The notes below the pieces were generated by a model. It worked only from the letters and a program-made list of their open reading frames with translations. It was not told where the DNA came from and ran no database searches. A program made the translations under genes and the position numbers. A stretch of DNA of 64,000 nt from Lutjanus erythropterus. Lineage: Eukaryota; Chordata; Actinopteri; Lutjaniformes; Lutjanidae. The stretch lies in NCBI GenBank assembly GCA_020091685.1, contig CM034597.1:33198801-33262800 (forward strand), in the 5' to 3' direction. Shown here in pieces: positions 11,790-21,375 of this stretch. How positions within the stretch are numbered: the stretch's first letter is position 1; every line of letters begins with the position of its first letter.

Positions 11790-12420
11790 TTCAGTAGCCC
11801 CAGGAAGTTGACACGTTGCGATCGCAACAATTGACGCAAATTCAACCAATCCCCGTAAATTCTGCACGACCTTGCAATTTTGTCCAATTGCCACAGCTTT
11901 TCCACAAATTTGACCAATCACAATAGCTTCCCGTGATTTCTATCAGCACAGATGTCCCACACACAAACCTCATACGTGCACATCTCTGAACTGAGTTAAG
12001 GTTTTATTTACTTTTTTATTTTATTTTTTCGTCATAGATATGGAGAAGAACACAAGGTTTGTCACTGTTACTGACATTTATCAATGCTCTGTGCAGTTTT
12101 ATACTTTAGAACTTTGTGGTCATGAGTTTGAGCTCGAAAATAATTTTGCTTCTTAATGGAAAACCCCTTAGGGCCACTTGTTCATTTACAAATAAAATAT
12201 ATTTTGTTAAAACTTTTGTAATTCTGAGCCCTTCTGGTGAGGCTACTTAGAGCACTCAGAACAGAGAGTGATTTTTTTTTTTGCAAATTTAATTGCAAAA
12301 AACACCTTAAAACATTGTACCGTGCATCACAATTTTTTTTGGAAAAGCTGCCATGAAATCAGCTATTTTAAGTTGCAACAATTCCCCCCAAAAAACTTAC
12401 AGCCAACTCTCTGGACGTAA
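11790..12420. repeat. Possible AT-rich non-autonomous DNA element remnant
   Basis: The stretch has an odd repetitive vocabulary: TTGCGATCGCAACAATTGAC near 11815-11834 and TTGCAACAATTCCCCCCAAA near 12375-12395, with CCAATC and GCAATT motifs between. The two TTGCAACAATT blocks suggest related ends or internal repeats. I recall similar text in teleost repeats but cannot place it, so class and borders are uncertain. Confidence 0.3.
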
Positions 12421-15400
12421 TATGTCCCTAATATATTACTTTATTCCTTTGCCTTTAAACAGAACATATCCAGGTAATGGTAGGTCTTATTAAAGCAGAC
12501 AAGTTCATTTGTTTAAGTCATTTAGGGCACATAGGTCCCTAATGGCTAATGATTTATTACAGGAAAGGATCCAGCATTGAGGCATCCTTGGACCTATACC
12601 CGCTCTGCCAACTACAGAGATGTCATGTTACATAGGAAATTAGTGTCAGAGGAAGTTACTGTTTTGGACTTGTGAATTAATCACAGAGGAGACAGTGAGG
12701 GAGGAGTGGAAGGCTCTGTCACACCGCTCTCCTGCACTCGAAGTATGCCGATTTCTGGAGAATACATCAAAGAGTGAATAAGTTGGCAGCCTGGAGAGGT
12801 GTGCAGTGGAAATGGCAGGTCTGCTGGGTTGAAGGGTGATTAAGAAGGGTGCCCTGACAGAAAGGGGAAGAGAGAAGGAGATAGAGAAAAGACGTTGTTC
12901 TACAGCACTCATCTCCAACTTTGGACTCATTACAGCTGCTCTGTACAAGCCCTTTGAAATTTCACTTTTCAAACAATTCGCTGAAAGTTGCCAGTGTCTC
13001 TTCAGAATGAATCTTTGATTACCATTACAAAAGGCGAAGATAGCAGAGTAGTGAGACACAAAGACAATGGAAGCGCTTACGTCGTGTCTTGGCTCGCCAT
13101 ACGTCATTGCAGCAGATGGGCTGTGCAGCTTTTATTTGGCGCCCTTGTTCAGAGCGTTGCTTTTCAATATTCATGTCTCGCTAAGGCAAAGTTAGATTGG
13201 TCATTCTACTTTGGCAAAGTCAAAAAGTCATGTGATCATTTGTTATGAGCTTGTAGGGGAGGTGCCGGTCAGCAGACTGTGCAGAATACTGTAAGTCCTT
13301 GGCATTGCCGTTTTCTTAATCTTTCAAGACGAGTGAGTCTTCATGCGCTTTATTTCATATTTTGGTTAAATATTTCATCACAGTTTGTTACTATGAGCAG
13401 AATTTAAGGTCAACACTTGGAAGGTGCTTGAATTAGCTCCAGCATTTCCATTGAGGCATGTAGGGAGATGATATCTTTTTAATTAATTTTGACGTTTTTT
13501 TTTTTTTTGAAAGAAAAATATCCCCTTAACTTTCTGCCCGCCTCAGTCAGTCACTCACTCACTCCCCAGCTCCGACTTACATAAGCGTGCTCATGCAAAA
13601 TTCAATTCATCATTTACTGGCAAAGTACAGAGTCACAGATGTGACACCGAAAATTTGAAAATCACTCGGCAGGAAGATTCTCTAATGCAGGCACAGAGAA
13701 AACACAGAGCCAGAAATCTCTCCCTTCCTAAAGGTGATGTTCTATGAAAATTTGATTTGCGAAGGCTGTTTAAAGTATAAGTGACGCAATGACACTAATG
13801 GACGTTTTTCTTGTCAGTGTCTCCATAGAACCAGACGAGGGATTTGTAAATTAGGTGAGCTATGAAAGTTTGATCAGGATTCAATGGCTCATTAAAGGAA
13901 TCGGTTAATTCAGGGGAAAAGCAGAGCTGATTGGACTGGGTTTAGTGGGACAGCTCTGAGAGCACATTATCCCCTGTCACTCAACAAATACACACATATT
14001 CATGCATGCGGGTATACGTAATATGCTTTAACACAAAGACACAGATTTCTCCTGCAGTATAGTCTACCCATGAGCAGCAGTTTATTCCAGGCGCTGGTTT
14101 GCCCCCTGCTGAGTGGTGGCTCGAGCTGCTTCAAGAGCCTCTTCTGCAGCTCGGATACTGCTGTATACCTCTGTGCAAAGCCATTCAATTATTCAGAAGA
14201 GTGGCACCTTATTTGTAGAGATGCACTTATGACATTGCCCTACATCCTTAACAAAAGGGAAATATAGTTATCTATGTTGTCCAGTTAATCACATTATTTT
14301 ATATTCTTCTAATTAAAAACATTAAGGGAACTGGTTTTAGGTATTCTTTAAAGTTATGGATTCCTTCATCTCGGCTACATGAGTGAATTAATGTCAATGT
14401 GATCTCTCATTTATGGAATACAGCATCCAGAGTATAGAGATGCAGGACTTCAGCAGCGAGCAGCTAAATGATAAATCAACACTGCCACCCTTAGGCCAAA
14501 TGAGAATAGCACACAAACAAAACCACACTCCAGTGCAGAAATGATGATTTTTCTCTGCACTGCATTTACAAAGTACAGTATCACCTTAATTGTTCTTGCA
14601 GATGAAGTGAAACATCAGTTTTGCAGGTGTGTAAAAAACAAAACAAAAACAGAGGCACCTGAGAGGATTATCTCAGCAGAGATCTCAAGTTATTATGGGC
14701 CATTGTTCAGGGTTTAATACAAATCAGGCATAAACAATAAATCAGTAGCAGCTACAGCAGTAAAATTAAGTATAAAACAAAACTGATCAAACATGATCCA
14801 CCCCCGAAATGTTTGTTTCAAAAGTAGGTCAGCATTTACAAATAAAGTTTTTTTTAAATACTTTATTGCAGGGTTGCTTACAGTTTTACTGCAGATAGAA
14901 TTAAGGAAATGAAATAAAGACAGAGAATGTTAAAAACAAAGACAAGAAACAGGAAAAATGACTTTAGGCTTTATTTTTATCTCTGAAACTCTTTCCAAGC
15001 GTTACTAGATGGTGATTAACATCCATCCAATTATGTGTGATTTGTCATTTTTAATGTAGCTGTGCGTATTATTGTGTACAAATAATTACCTCCTCTCCAT
15101 GTGGGATACAGCTTTAATACTGTATTAGAGTACAGACCCTAGAGAGTGGCAGGTAAATAAATCAAATATTTGATCTCTTTGCTGCCAAAGATGTAAAAAA
15201 AACAATAGAAAATAATGCAGTGAAATATTTGAAAGACAGGTTCGCTGTGGGGAAGATTGACAGCATTGATTTAACAGTCAGAGAAAATATTTAGAGCACT
15301 GCACTCTATAATTTTTAGAGCTGAATGCCTGAATGTCAGAGTCGCTGCGAGTGTTAGAAGTGTTAGAATGAGGACAGAGTGTTAGGAGAGTCATGTGGTA

Positions 15401-15478
15401 CTCTCTGTGGACTGACAGTTTTCATTATTCTCTCACTCTCCTCCCCTCCATTACTCACTGTCTCCCAGCCTCCCTCCA
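12421..15478. other. Interval without confirmed gene
   Basis: A 153-codon frame runs on the minus strand (13107-12646). It shows no recognisable domain, is rich in S and R, and has no splice or promoter support, so I do not call it a gene. The rest is single-copy-looking DNA with a possible conserved block at 13590-13960. A T run lies at about 13496-13508. Confidence 0.35.
13590..13960. promoter_or_regulatory. Possible conserved noncoding element
   Basis: This is repeat-free, moderate-GC sequence with cores such as CTCATGCAAAATTCAATTCATC (octamer-like), GTGACGCAATG (bZIP-like) and GGAATCGGTTAATTCAGG. The texture fits a conserved enhancer in a vertebrate intergenic or intronic region. I cannot show conservation from one sequence. 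Confidence 0.2.
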
Positions 15479-15516
15479 TCTCTCTCTTTCTCTTTCTTAC
15501 ACGCCAACACACACAC

Positions 15517-15560
<44 letters not shown>
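15479..15560. repeat. CT-rich tract plus (CA)n microsatellite
   Basis: A CT-rich tract leads into an (AC)n run of about 20 units at 15521-15560, with a shorter AC run just before it. The open frames on both strands here are artefacts of this low-complexity sequence. It is probably length-polymorphic. Confidence 0.95.
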
Positions 15561-15562
<2 letters not shown>

Positions 15563-15772
15563 ATAGTCCAGAGACATAAACAGATTGTTGCAGCTGACCC
15601 GAGGGCATCTTGAGATGCTGAGAGTAATGACACCCGATGCCACATGATCAGCAAGGTGAATGTGTGTCTGTGTGTGTGTGCACGTGTGCAGAGTGTGATA
15701 TTCTACTCAAGGAGCTGCCTTTTTTGTTTTAAACTATTTTTTTTTAACTCTCACATTTTGTTAACCAGATCT

Positions 15773-16375
15773 CACATTTAGCAATTATGCTTTGGTTATG
15801 CTACCATTTTTCATGAGTTGAAGAGAAAAAAATAAGACATCTTCTGTGCACACAAAAGTTTCATTTTTCTCAAATTTTCGTTCACAGTTTCCATTTTTAA
15901 ATCTGTGTTTGTGAGCACTTTTCACTTGGTAAGATAGTCCATCCACCTGGCAGGTGTGGCACATAGAGATGCCGATTAAACAGCTTGATTACAGGTGTGC
16001 CTTGGACTGGACACAATAAAATGACACTTTAAAATGTGCAGTTTTCTCTTTTCTCTTTTTCCTCCTGGGAAAAAATAGGTATTTATATCCCTATGTGAAA
16101 CAGCCACAGCTCAGTGCCTAATAAATGCCTTTTTTCAAGATAAAACTACACATTTTAGGGTGTTCTTTTATTTTGACCAGTCCAAGGCAAGTCTTGTGCA
16201 ATACTCCTGCAGTGGATCTGGCAAAGGAGAAGTTCTCATTTACACTGATTTTAACAAATCTGTGGACAAAATTTGAGAGAAATTACCTTTTTGTGTGCAT
16301 GGATGAAGTCTACATGAATTCATGACATTGGGAGCAACAAGAAAAATGTTGCATTTATATTTTTGATGAGGTCCA
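15773..16375. mobile_element. Palindromic MITE with ~250-bp inverted arms
   Basis: The two halves are inverted copies of each other. The left half reads ATTTTTCATGAG, TGTGCACACAAAAG, GTTTGTGAGCACTTTTCAC, CCTGGCAGGTGTGGCAC, AGGTGTGCCTTGGACTGG, then ACACTTTAAAATGTGCAGTTTT. The right half gives the complements in reverse order: AAACTACACATTTTAGGGTG, GACCAGTCCAAGGCAAGTC, AAGGAGAAGTTCTCATTTACAC, TTTTTGTGTGCATGGATG, and finally ATGTTGCATTTATATTTTTG. A loop of roughly 95 bp separates the arms. I recognise this as a very common teleost non-autonomous element, probably mobilised by a Tc1/mariner-type transposase. It encodes nothing; the 66-codon frame at 16125 is incidental. Transcripts across it could fold into a long hairpin. 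Confidence 0.9.
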
Positions 16376-16458
16376 GGTCTTATTTTTGAGGCTGAACTGA
16401 CTGCTGACTGTAGTTTAAAGATTTTACAGTTTAACATGACCTAAGAAGTCAGCTTTGG

Positions 16459-16511
16459 GTTATATTTTCTGCCAATCAATTCCCCTAAATTTTACACACT
16501 GGGCCTTAAAA
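16459..16511 (+). repeat. Right-end fragment of percomorph MITE
   Basis: The text TATATTTTCTGCCAATC..CCCCTAAATTTTACACACTGGGCCTTAAAA matches the right terminus of the MITE family whose longer copy lies at 56123-57133 (there ATATTCAATTTGTGCC, then TAAATCTTACACAGCGG). Only the terminal ~50 bp are present here. Confidence 0.6.
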
Positions 16512-16513
16512 TT

Positions 16514-17070
16514 TGTATTATGTATATTTTTGCATTTTACTGGTCAAAAACTGTATTTTGACTGGTCCTGTATGCATCTTATTTTAGACTGTACAATGTC
16601 TGTATATATATTTTCATGAAATTAAAGCTACTACCAAGGAACTTTCATATTTTGTAGATTTTTGGGGCCAATGTAGGAAAAAGTGGTGGTGTTTTCACCA
16701 TAATAATCACAAGATATAACATAAGAAAATAAAATTATCTAAACAGAAATCTCCCCCTGCTTCTTGTTAATTGGCCAATGTACTGCAAACTGCAGCTTTG
16801 TCCAGGAAAATGTAAGCCCAGGCTTGTATCCGACCCGGTGGCAGTCATGAAGAACAACAATATAGAGATAGCTCATCTTCTTGTTTACTCATGTAGGTCA
16901 TATCGAGGTATCAGTAATAGAATGACACTGTTTCATGACCCGTCAAAATTGTAGGTGCTTTAAATCTTCCCATTAAAAAGTAAATTATCAAAAAATTGAA
17001 AATATTATCATTTTTGTCACTGGTATATAAACTGACTTTCTCTTCCTCTGTTTGCTTTCACCCCCATTTA
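16514..17070. other. Interval without recognised gene
   Basis: No repeat or gene is recognised. The last 40 bases form a pyrimidine-rich tract leading to the acceptor-like CACCCCCATTTAG at 17071. Confidence 0.35.
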
Positions 17071-17071
17071 G

Positions 17072-17239
17072 TCTTTAGCTCATGACTCCACCAGGCCAGA
17101 CTCCAGTGTGTCGTCCTCTCCCACTGTCCTGGTCAATCCTCAGGAGAGTTTCAGGCTAACAGTCGGTGTATCAGTCCGTGCCTTTGACTGCCCTCCACGC
17201 TACAAAGCCCCTTCACAGAGTGTGCCGGCAAATCGATAG
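17072..17239 (+). CDS. Candidate terminal exon fragment, unknown gene
   Basis: A strong acceptor-like polypyrimidine tract (17040-17071, ending CCCCATTTAG) is followed immediately by 55 open codons and a TAG stop at 17237-17239. In that phase the frame is closed directly before the acceptor, as at many real exons. The peptide begins SLAHDSTRPDSSVSSSPTVL and continues NPQESFRLTVGVSVRAFD. The serine-rich start could be a disordered tail. I recognise no family, and no partner exon, promoter or polyadenylation signal is evident in the flanks. A frame of this length can arise by chance. Confidence 0.15.
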   Translation, partial: SLAHDSTRPDSSVSSSPTVLVNPQESFRLTVGVSVRAFDCPPRYKAPSQSVPANR

Positions 17240-17952
17240 CTGTATATTCCCTATAGCATACAACTTTGACAGGTGTCCTTCCGCACATGCTGTCATACAG
17301 GACCTTTTCTCCCTGCTTCATGAATCCTGAGCTGTGCTGTGCTGTGCCGGTCTGGTTTAGCATTCTCCTCAGTGCATTGTGGACAGGATAATCCGCCAGT
17401 AGCACCACTCCTGTAGGTCAAACCTGTGTGAAAATGCCTTTGCAGTGGCCAGCTTAAAGCTTGACTTGGGACTTCAAATTCTAACCTTGGCTGATGCTTC
17501 TGTATCTCCTTTTTATTTCTGAAAATCCCATCCACATTTTGTAAACCCTGGAGTGACAAAAAATGGCCAAAATAAATATTGGTTTTCAGCAGTTGAATCA
17601 CAGTACTTTGAAACCAGCGCTATTTATATTTAGCTTTTGTTTTCAGGATGGTCCCATTAGTTTTGGGCATGTCAGACAACGTCATGCTACCTGACACTAT
17701 GTAAACCAACCCTCCTCCCTCTCAGGGATGAGCCGTCTAACTTGGGTCAGCTCCAGATCTTCCGGCTCACGGGGCCCAGTGTCTCACACCTCTCCCTGCC
17801 GCGATATGTCATCTGCTGGCTCTGACAGGCTGGTAGTCAGGCTGCTTTTACCGGAGGGAGGCTTTGCTTTCTGGCAGCTCCTGTGTCACTAACTATAGGC
17901 AGCTCCTTCCATTACAACTCCAGCACTGCAGTCAGTAAAATATTTGCCATAA
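17240..17952. other. Moderate-GC interval, no gene called
   Basis: A minus-strand frame of 102 codons (17601-17293) overlaps another of 85 codons, and neither resembles a known protein. Sequence from 17690 to 17900 is GC-richer, with CT-rich blocks. There is no repeat signature. Confidence 0.3.
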
Positions 17953-18260
17953 ATGAGGAATACATTAGAGAACGAGAACGTTATTTTAGTTCCTGTTTTT
18001 GTAAAGGTTCCAGTTGGAAACCTTCCAGACAGTTCCACCAACAGTAGAACCCAACATAAAACTATCTGTGAAAGGTTCCACCCAGAATCCCCTATGAGAA
18101 ATTCTTTCAGAGAACCCTTTTATTGTGTAATTTTTCCACTAAGAACCATCTCTGAAGGTTCTATCCAGAACCATTCCACCTCTAAGAGTGCCAACAAGAA
18201 CCCACCTAGGAGGTTCTACCAAGAACCTTTTTTATATCTCAAGGGTTTTATCTAGAACCG
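17953..18260. repeat. Degenerate GGTTCT/AGAACC array
   Basis: The stretch is built from many copies of GGTTCY and its complement RGAACC spaced about 15-40 bases apart, for example GAAGGTTCTATCCAGAACC, AGGAGGTTCTACCAAGAACC and AAAGGTTCCACCCAGAATCC. Each unit is itself nearly palindromic. Teleosts carry abundant dispersed arrays of this type. The 100-codon plus-strand frame across it reflects the repeats and is not a gene. Confidence 0.75.
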
Positions 18261-21219
18261 ACCCAAACCCTTGACGAGATGAAACCCAAGATGAAGGAGT
18301 TCAAGGATTTCAACAATGCAATTTTACATGCTTTTAAATTAATTGTTTTAAAGACCATCTTATAATTGTTCTGTGACCTTTCCTGAACTGGAGCATTTGT
18401 GATATCTTAATAAATTCATGTTGATCAGTCAGCTGTCGTGCCCCTTCAGTCTTCTACCTTCCATGTGGATCAGTGAGCCAACAAAGTGGTCATTTACTGC
18501 TAATACTGACACACCGCGTATCGTTATGTTTAATGTTGTCTGTAAATAACAAAACCTGTCAATAGACAGCTGTTGATCTAGGCTGAGATGACAGAGACGA
18601 CAGTCTGATGCTCCTGTATTGTAATGTCACGACTGAACTCCAGCGGCCTTCTGCTCATGCTAACGTTAGCTCTCCATCAGTAGTGACATTACAGTTCTCC
18701 GGAGATTCATAAATTCTTACTGCAGTTGCTGTCCAGGAAGGATGGAGAACCAGAGATCATGATGGATTTGGATGTTTATTTATTTATTTGTCTCTCCCAT
18801 TATACGAAACAGTGAGTTTTCCCCCTGAAGGGGGCGTGGCCTTGGCGACTTGTGCTGGATGACATATTGCCGCTCTGATGTATCACAAGAAGTGCAGGGA
18901 ATTGGACCCTTGTTACAGTCCGGACATCTGGCAAAGTGAATGCTGTATCTCATTCAGCGCATTGAGGCCCCTTACCAGTGTTTTAGCACCTAGGAGCCTT
19001 GTGCATTGAGAGGAGACATCGTTAGCTCTCAGCGGGTCTGTTTATTCATCATAATGAGAAAATGCAGGTGACACTCAAGTACACAGCTGAAACACAGGTC
19101 ATGAAGGTTGCATGGTGTGTGTTGACAGCAATGGTTTTCATTGAAGTCACTCTGATAATGGACTGCAGAATAAAGATGAGTTTACTCACATTCAAAAGCC
19201 CTTCCGAGAGGAGGGTGAGCACTTTTTTTTCTCTCTGGGGGTCTTGGGGCTATGAAGCCACGTTTCAACCTTCAATCAGCGCCTGCAGCCGTCACACATA
19301 TACACACAGCATTATACTGATTGAAAAGATAAAGACTGAAAGGTCTTTTTTTCTCTGTATAGAAATTGCTGAAGCACTTGTGGCTTAATCACAGCCTTGG
19401 TGAAGATCTGCCACTTTTCAAATACTTGGGCCTCTTCATGTGACCTGCTTGACTTTCTTTTCCACGTTTTATACAATGTGTGAAAGGGGGGGAAAAGAAA
19501 GCCATTTGGGGATATATCGCGACACTGTGTCCAATTGTGGCAGATTGATTTGCCTTGAAGAGAGACAACAGAGAGGATCAATGGTCATTTTAGTGATAAG
19601 AATAGATTGAATGCTGGCTTCCCTTTAAACGTATGCAGCCAGTGTCACCCTCATTAGCAGCCATGACATCAAAATCTGTTTAATCTTGCATAAAAAAAAA
19701 CATAAAACCTTTCACATCTTAGACCCCATGCAGGGAGGCTTTTATTACAAGTCCTAGAAGGTCGCAATGCACTCGCCCATTAATTACATTCCATATCAAA
19801 GATAATAATAAACACACCGGTGGGCTGGGCCGATTGCACCTTATGCTCTGTTCAAGGACAGCCCAACGTGAAGTCAACTTTAGATGGATGGAGATCCGCA
19901 GGCAAGCCAAGAGCGCTGAGGCTTGGCTTGTTTGTTTGTTTTTTTTAGCTTTACAGCACGCTTTGCTCGCTCCTTTACCATGACAATAAGAACAGATGAA
20001 AGCAGGGAAAGAAAGCCAGAGTGAGGCAGAGGAACAGTGGAAAATGAGTCTCTCTATCCGCCTCCTTTGCACGTCAGGAGGAGTTTGGAGCAAATACACA
20101 GCTAATGGCAGATTTTGTCTTTAATTACAGCGACTGTTTGAAAATATGAGGCTCGTCTCGCTGGCTGTTTTGTCAGATGCCATCACACTCTGTCCTTGGT
20201 GGTGATACAGAGGAGGCCAGCTCTGAAAATAACAGCTTTGGTTTGCTGATCTGCCAGTTGGCTAATTGTAAGTAGGCCGCCAAAGACACAGCGTGAGGCC
20301 TGTCGCATCATTGTCTTTTTTATTATGGTGTGGGTTGTAAGTAGAAGCTGTGAGCAGTGTGTGTGCGGTGACACTAGCATGTTGCAAATCGTCTTTTCGG
20401 CTTCCATAATGGATGGTGTGTGTGTACATCCAAGTGCGTGTGCGTGCTTTTGTGCATGCTCAGAGGCATCTGAGCCTGTGTGAATGTGCTGTGCATGCAG
20501 AATGAGAACAGTGTGTGTACATGTGGACAAGTGTCATCTCTTTTTTGTCAACAAACACCTGTTTAAGCTCCGTTAATTAATTGTTTAACATAGTTTCAAT
20601 TTGTCAAGCCGTTTGCTCTTGGTGAAATTAGCTTGCTAGCTTGCTGACGCTAGCTAGCACACCCCCTAATCAGTGTCCAGATGAATTATAAGTGTTGATG
20701 TGGCCAGATGTTGCTCCACCGTACATCCAGCAGAATATAAATAATAAACGATGTGCTTACTTAGCATTGTGTAACCACACAGATGAGCAGAGAAGAAACT
20801 AAGCACCAAGATTATTGTTACATGAGACCTCAAGATTATAGAAAACTCATTAAAATCTTAGAAAGCTTGGGGAGATGTAATAGATTACATGAAATGGGAT
20901 TATTAGGATAGAAAAAAGGTAACTATCACAGTTATAGAAAAAAAGAGGTACTCAGATTACAGATACATTTAATAAGAATGGTAATATTTAGCAGAATTAC
21001 ATTTTAAATACATTTTTTAAATAAAGAATGATATATTAAAACCAGCTAATCTTACAGTCAAGTCATTATCATGACCTCTTGTGGAAAAAAAGGGGTTGGA
21101 ATTTCCACATTATTTTATCTTTAAATCAGAAAAGAGGATGAACATTACAGTATAGTGCAAGTTCTGCCTTCAACTGTGGAAATACTGACATCTAATTTAA
21201 ATAAATATTTGCAGGTAAG
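18261..21219. other. Interval without recognised gene
   Basis: Frames on the minus strand at 20099-19719 (126 codons) and 20530-20183 (115 codons) show no domains, and the second is produced by GT-rich DNA at 20400-20530. A cluster of GCTAGC/GCTTGC motifs lies at 20630-20661. The part around 19620-19860 is repeat-free with ATTA cores. Confidence 0.35.
20400..20530. repeat. GT/TGTG-rich low-complexity tract
   Basis: The tract has interrupted GTGTGTG and GTGCATG runs on the plus strand. The opposite strand yields a His/Thr-rich frame that is low-complexity in origin. Confidence 0.7.
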
Positions 21220-21375
21220 ACCAACCACTACTGTTAGCTACACAGACCAACCGCTAAAGTTCGCCACACAGAAATACAGCTTGTGTTAGCCACACAGTAC
21301 AACCACTAATGTTAGCTACGCACAACAACCACTAAAGTTAGCTATACAGAACAACTGCTAACGTTAGCTGCACAG
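21220..21375 (+). repeat. 26-bp minisatellite, six contiguous units
   Basis: Six head-to-tail units of exactly 26 bp occur without gaps, starting at 21220, 21246, 21272, 21298, 21324 and 21350. The consensus is roughly ACAACCACTAA.GTTAGC followed by TACACAG. Unit 3 is the most diverged. GTTAGC is a word often seen in teleost dispersed repeats. Constant period with high base divergence suggests an old array without recent slippage. Confidence 0.93.

Noticed and set aside
15379-15654. Frames with Thr-His and Cys-Val repeats on either strand
   Set aside because: Produced by the (CA)n microsatellite.
17953-18255. 100-codon plus-strand frame
   Set aside because: Open only because of the GGTTCT/AGAACC array.
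19719-20099. 126-codon minus-strand frame
   Set aside because: No domain, no splice signals in suitable positions; likely chance.
20183-20530. 115-codon His/Thr-rich minus-strand frame
   Set aside because: Produced by GT-rich low-complexity DNA; no domain.
20630-20661. GCTAGC cluster as an operator or recombination site
   Set aside because: Short motif cluster typical of teleost low-complexity DNA; no evidence of function.
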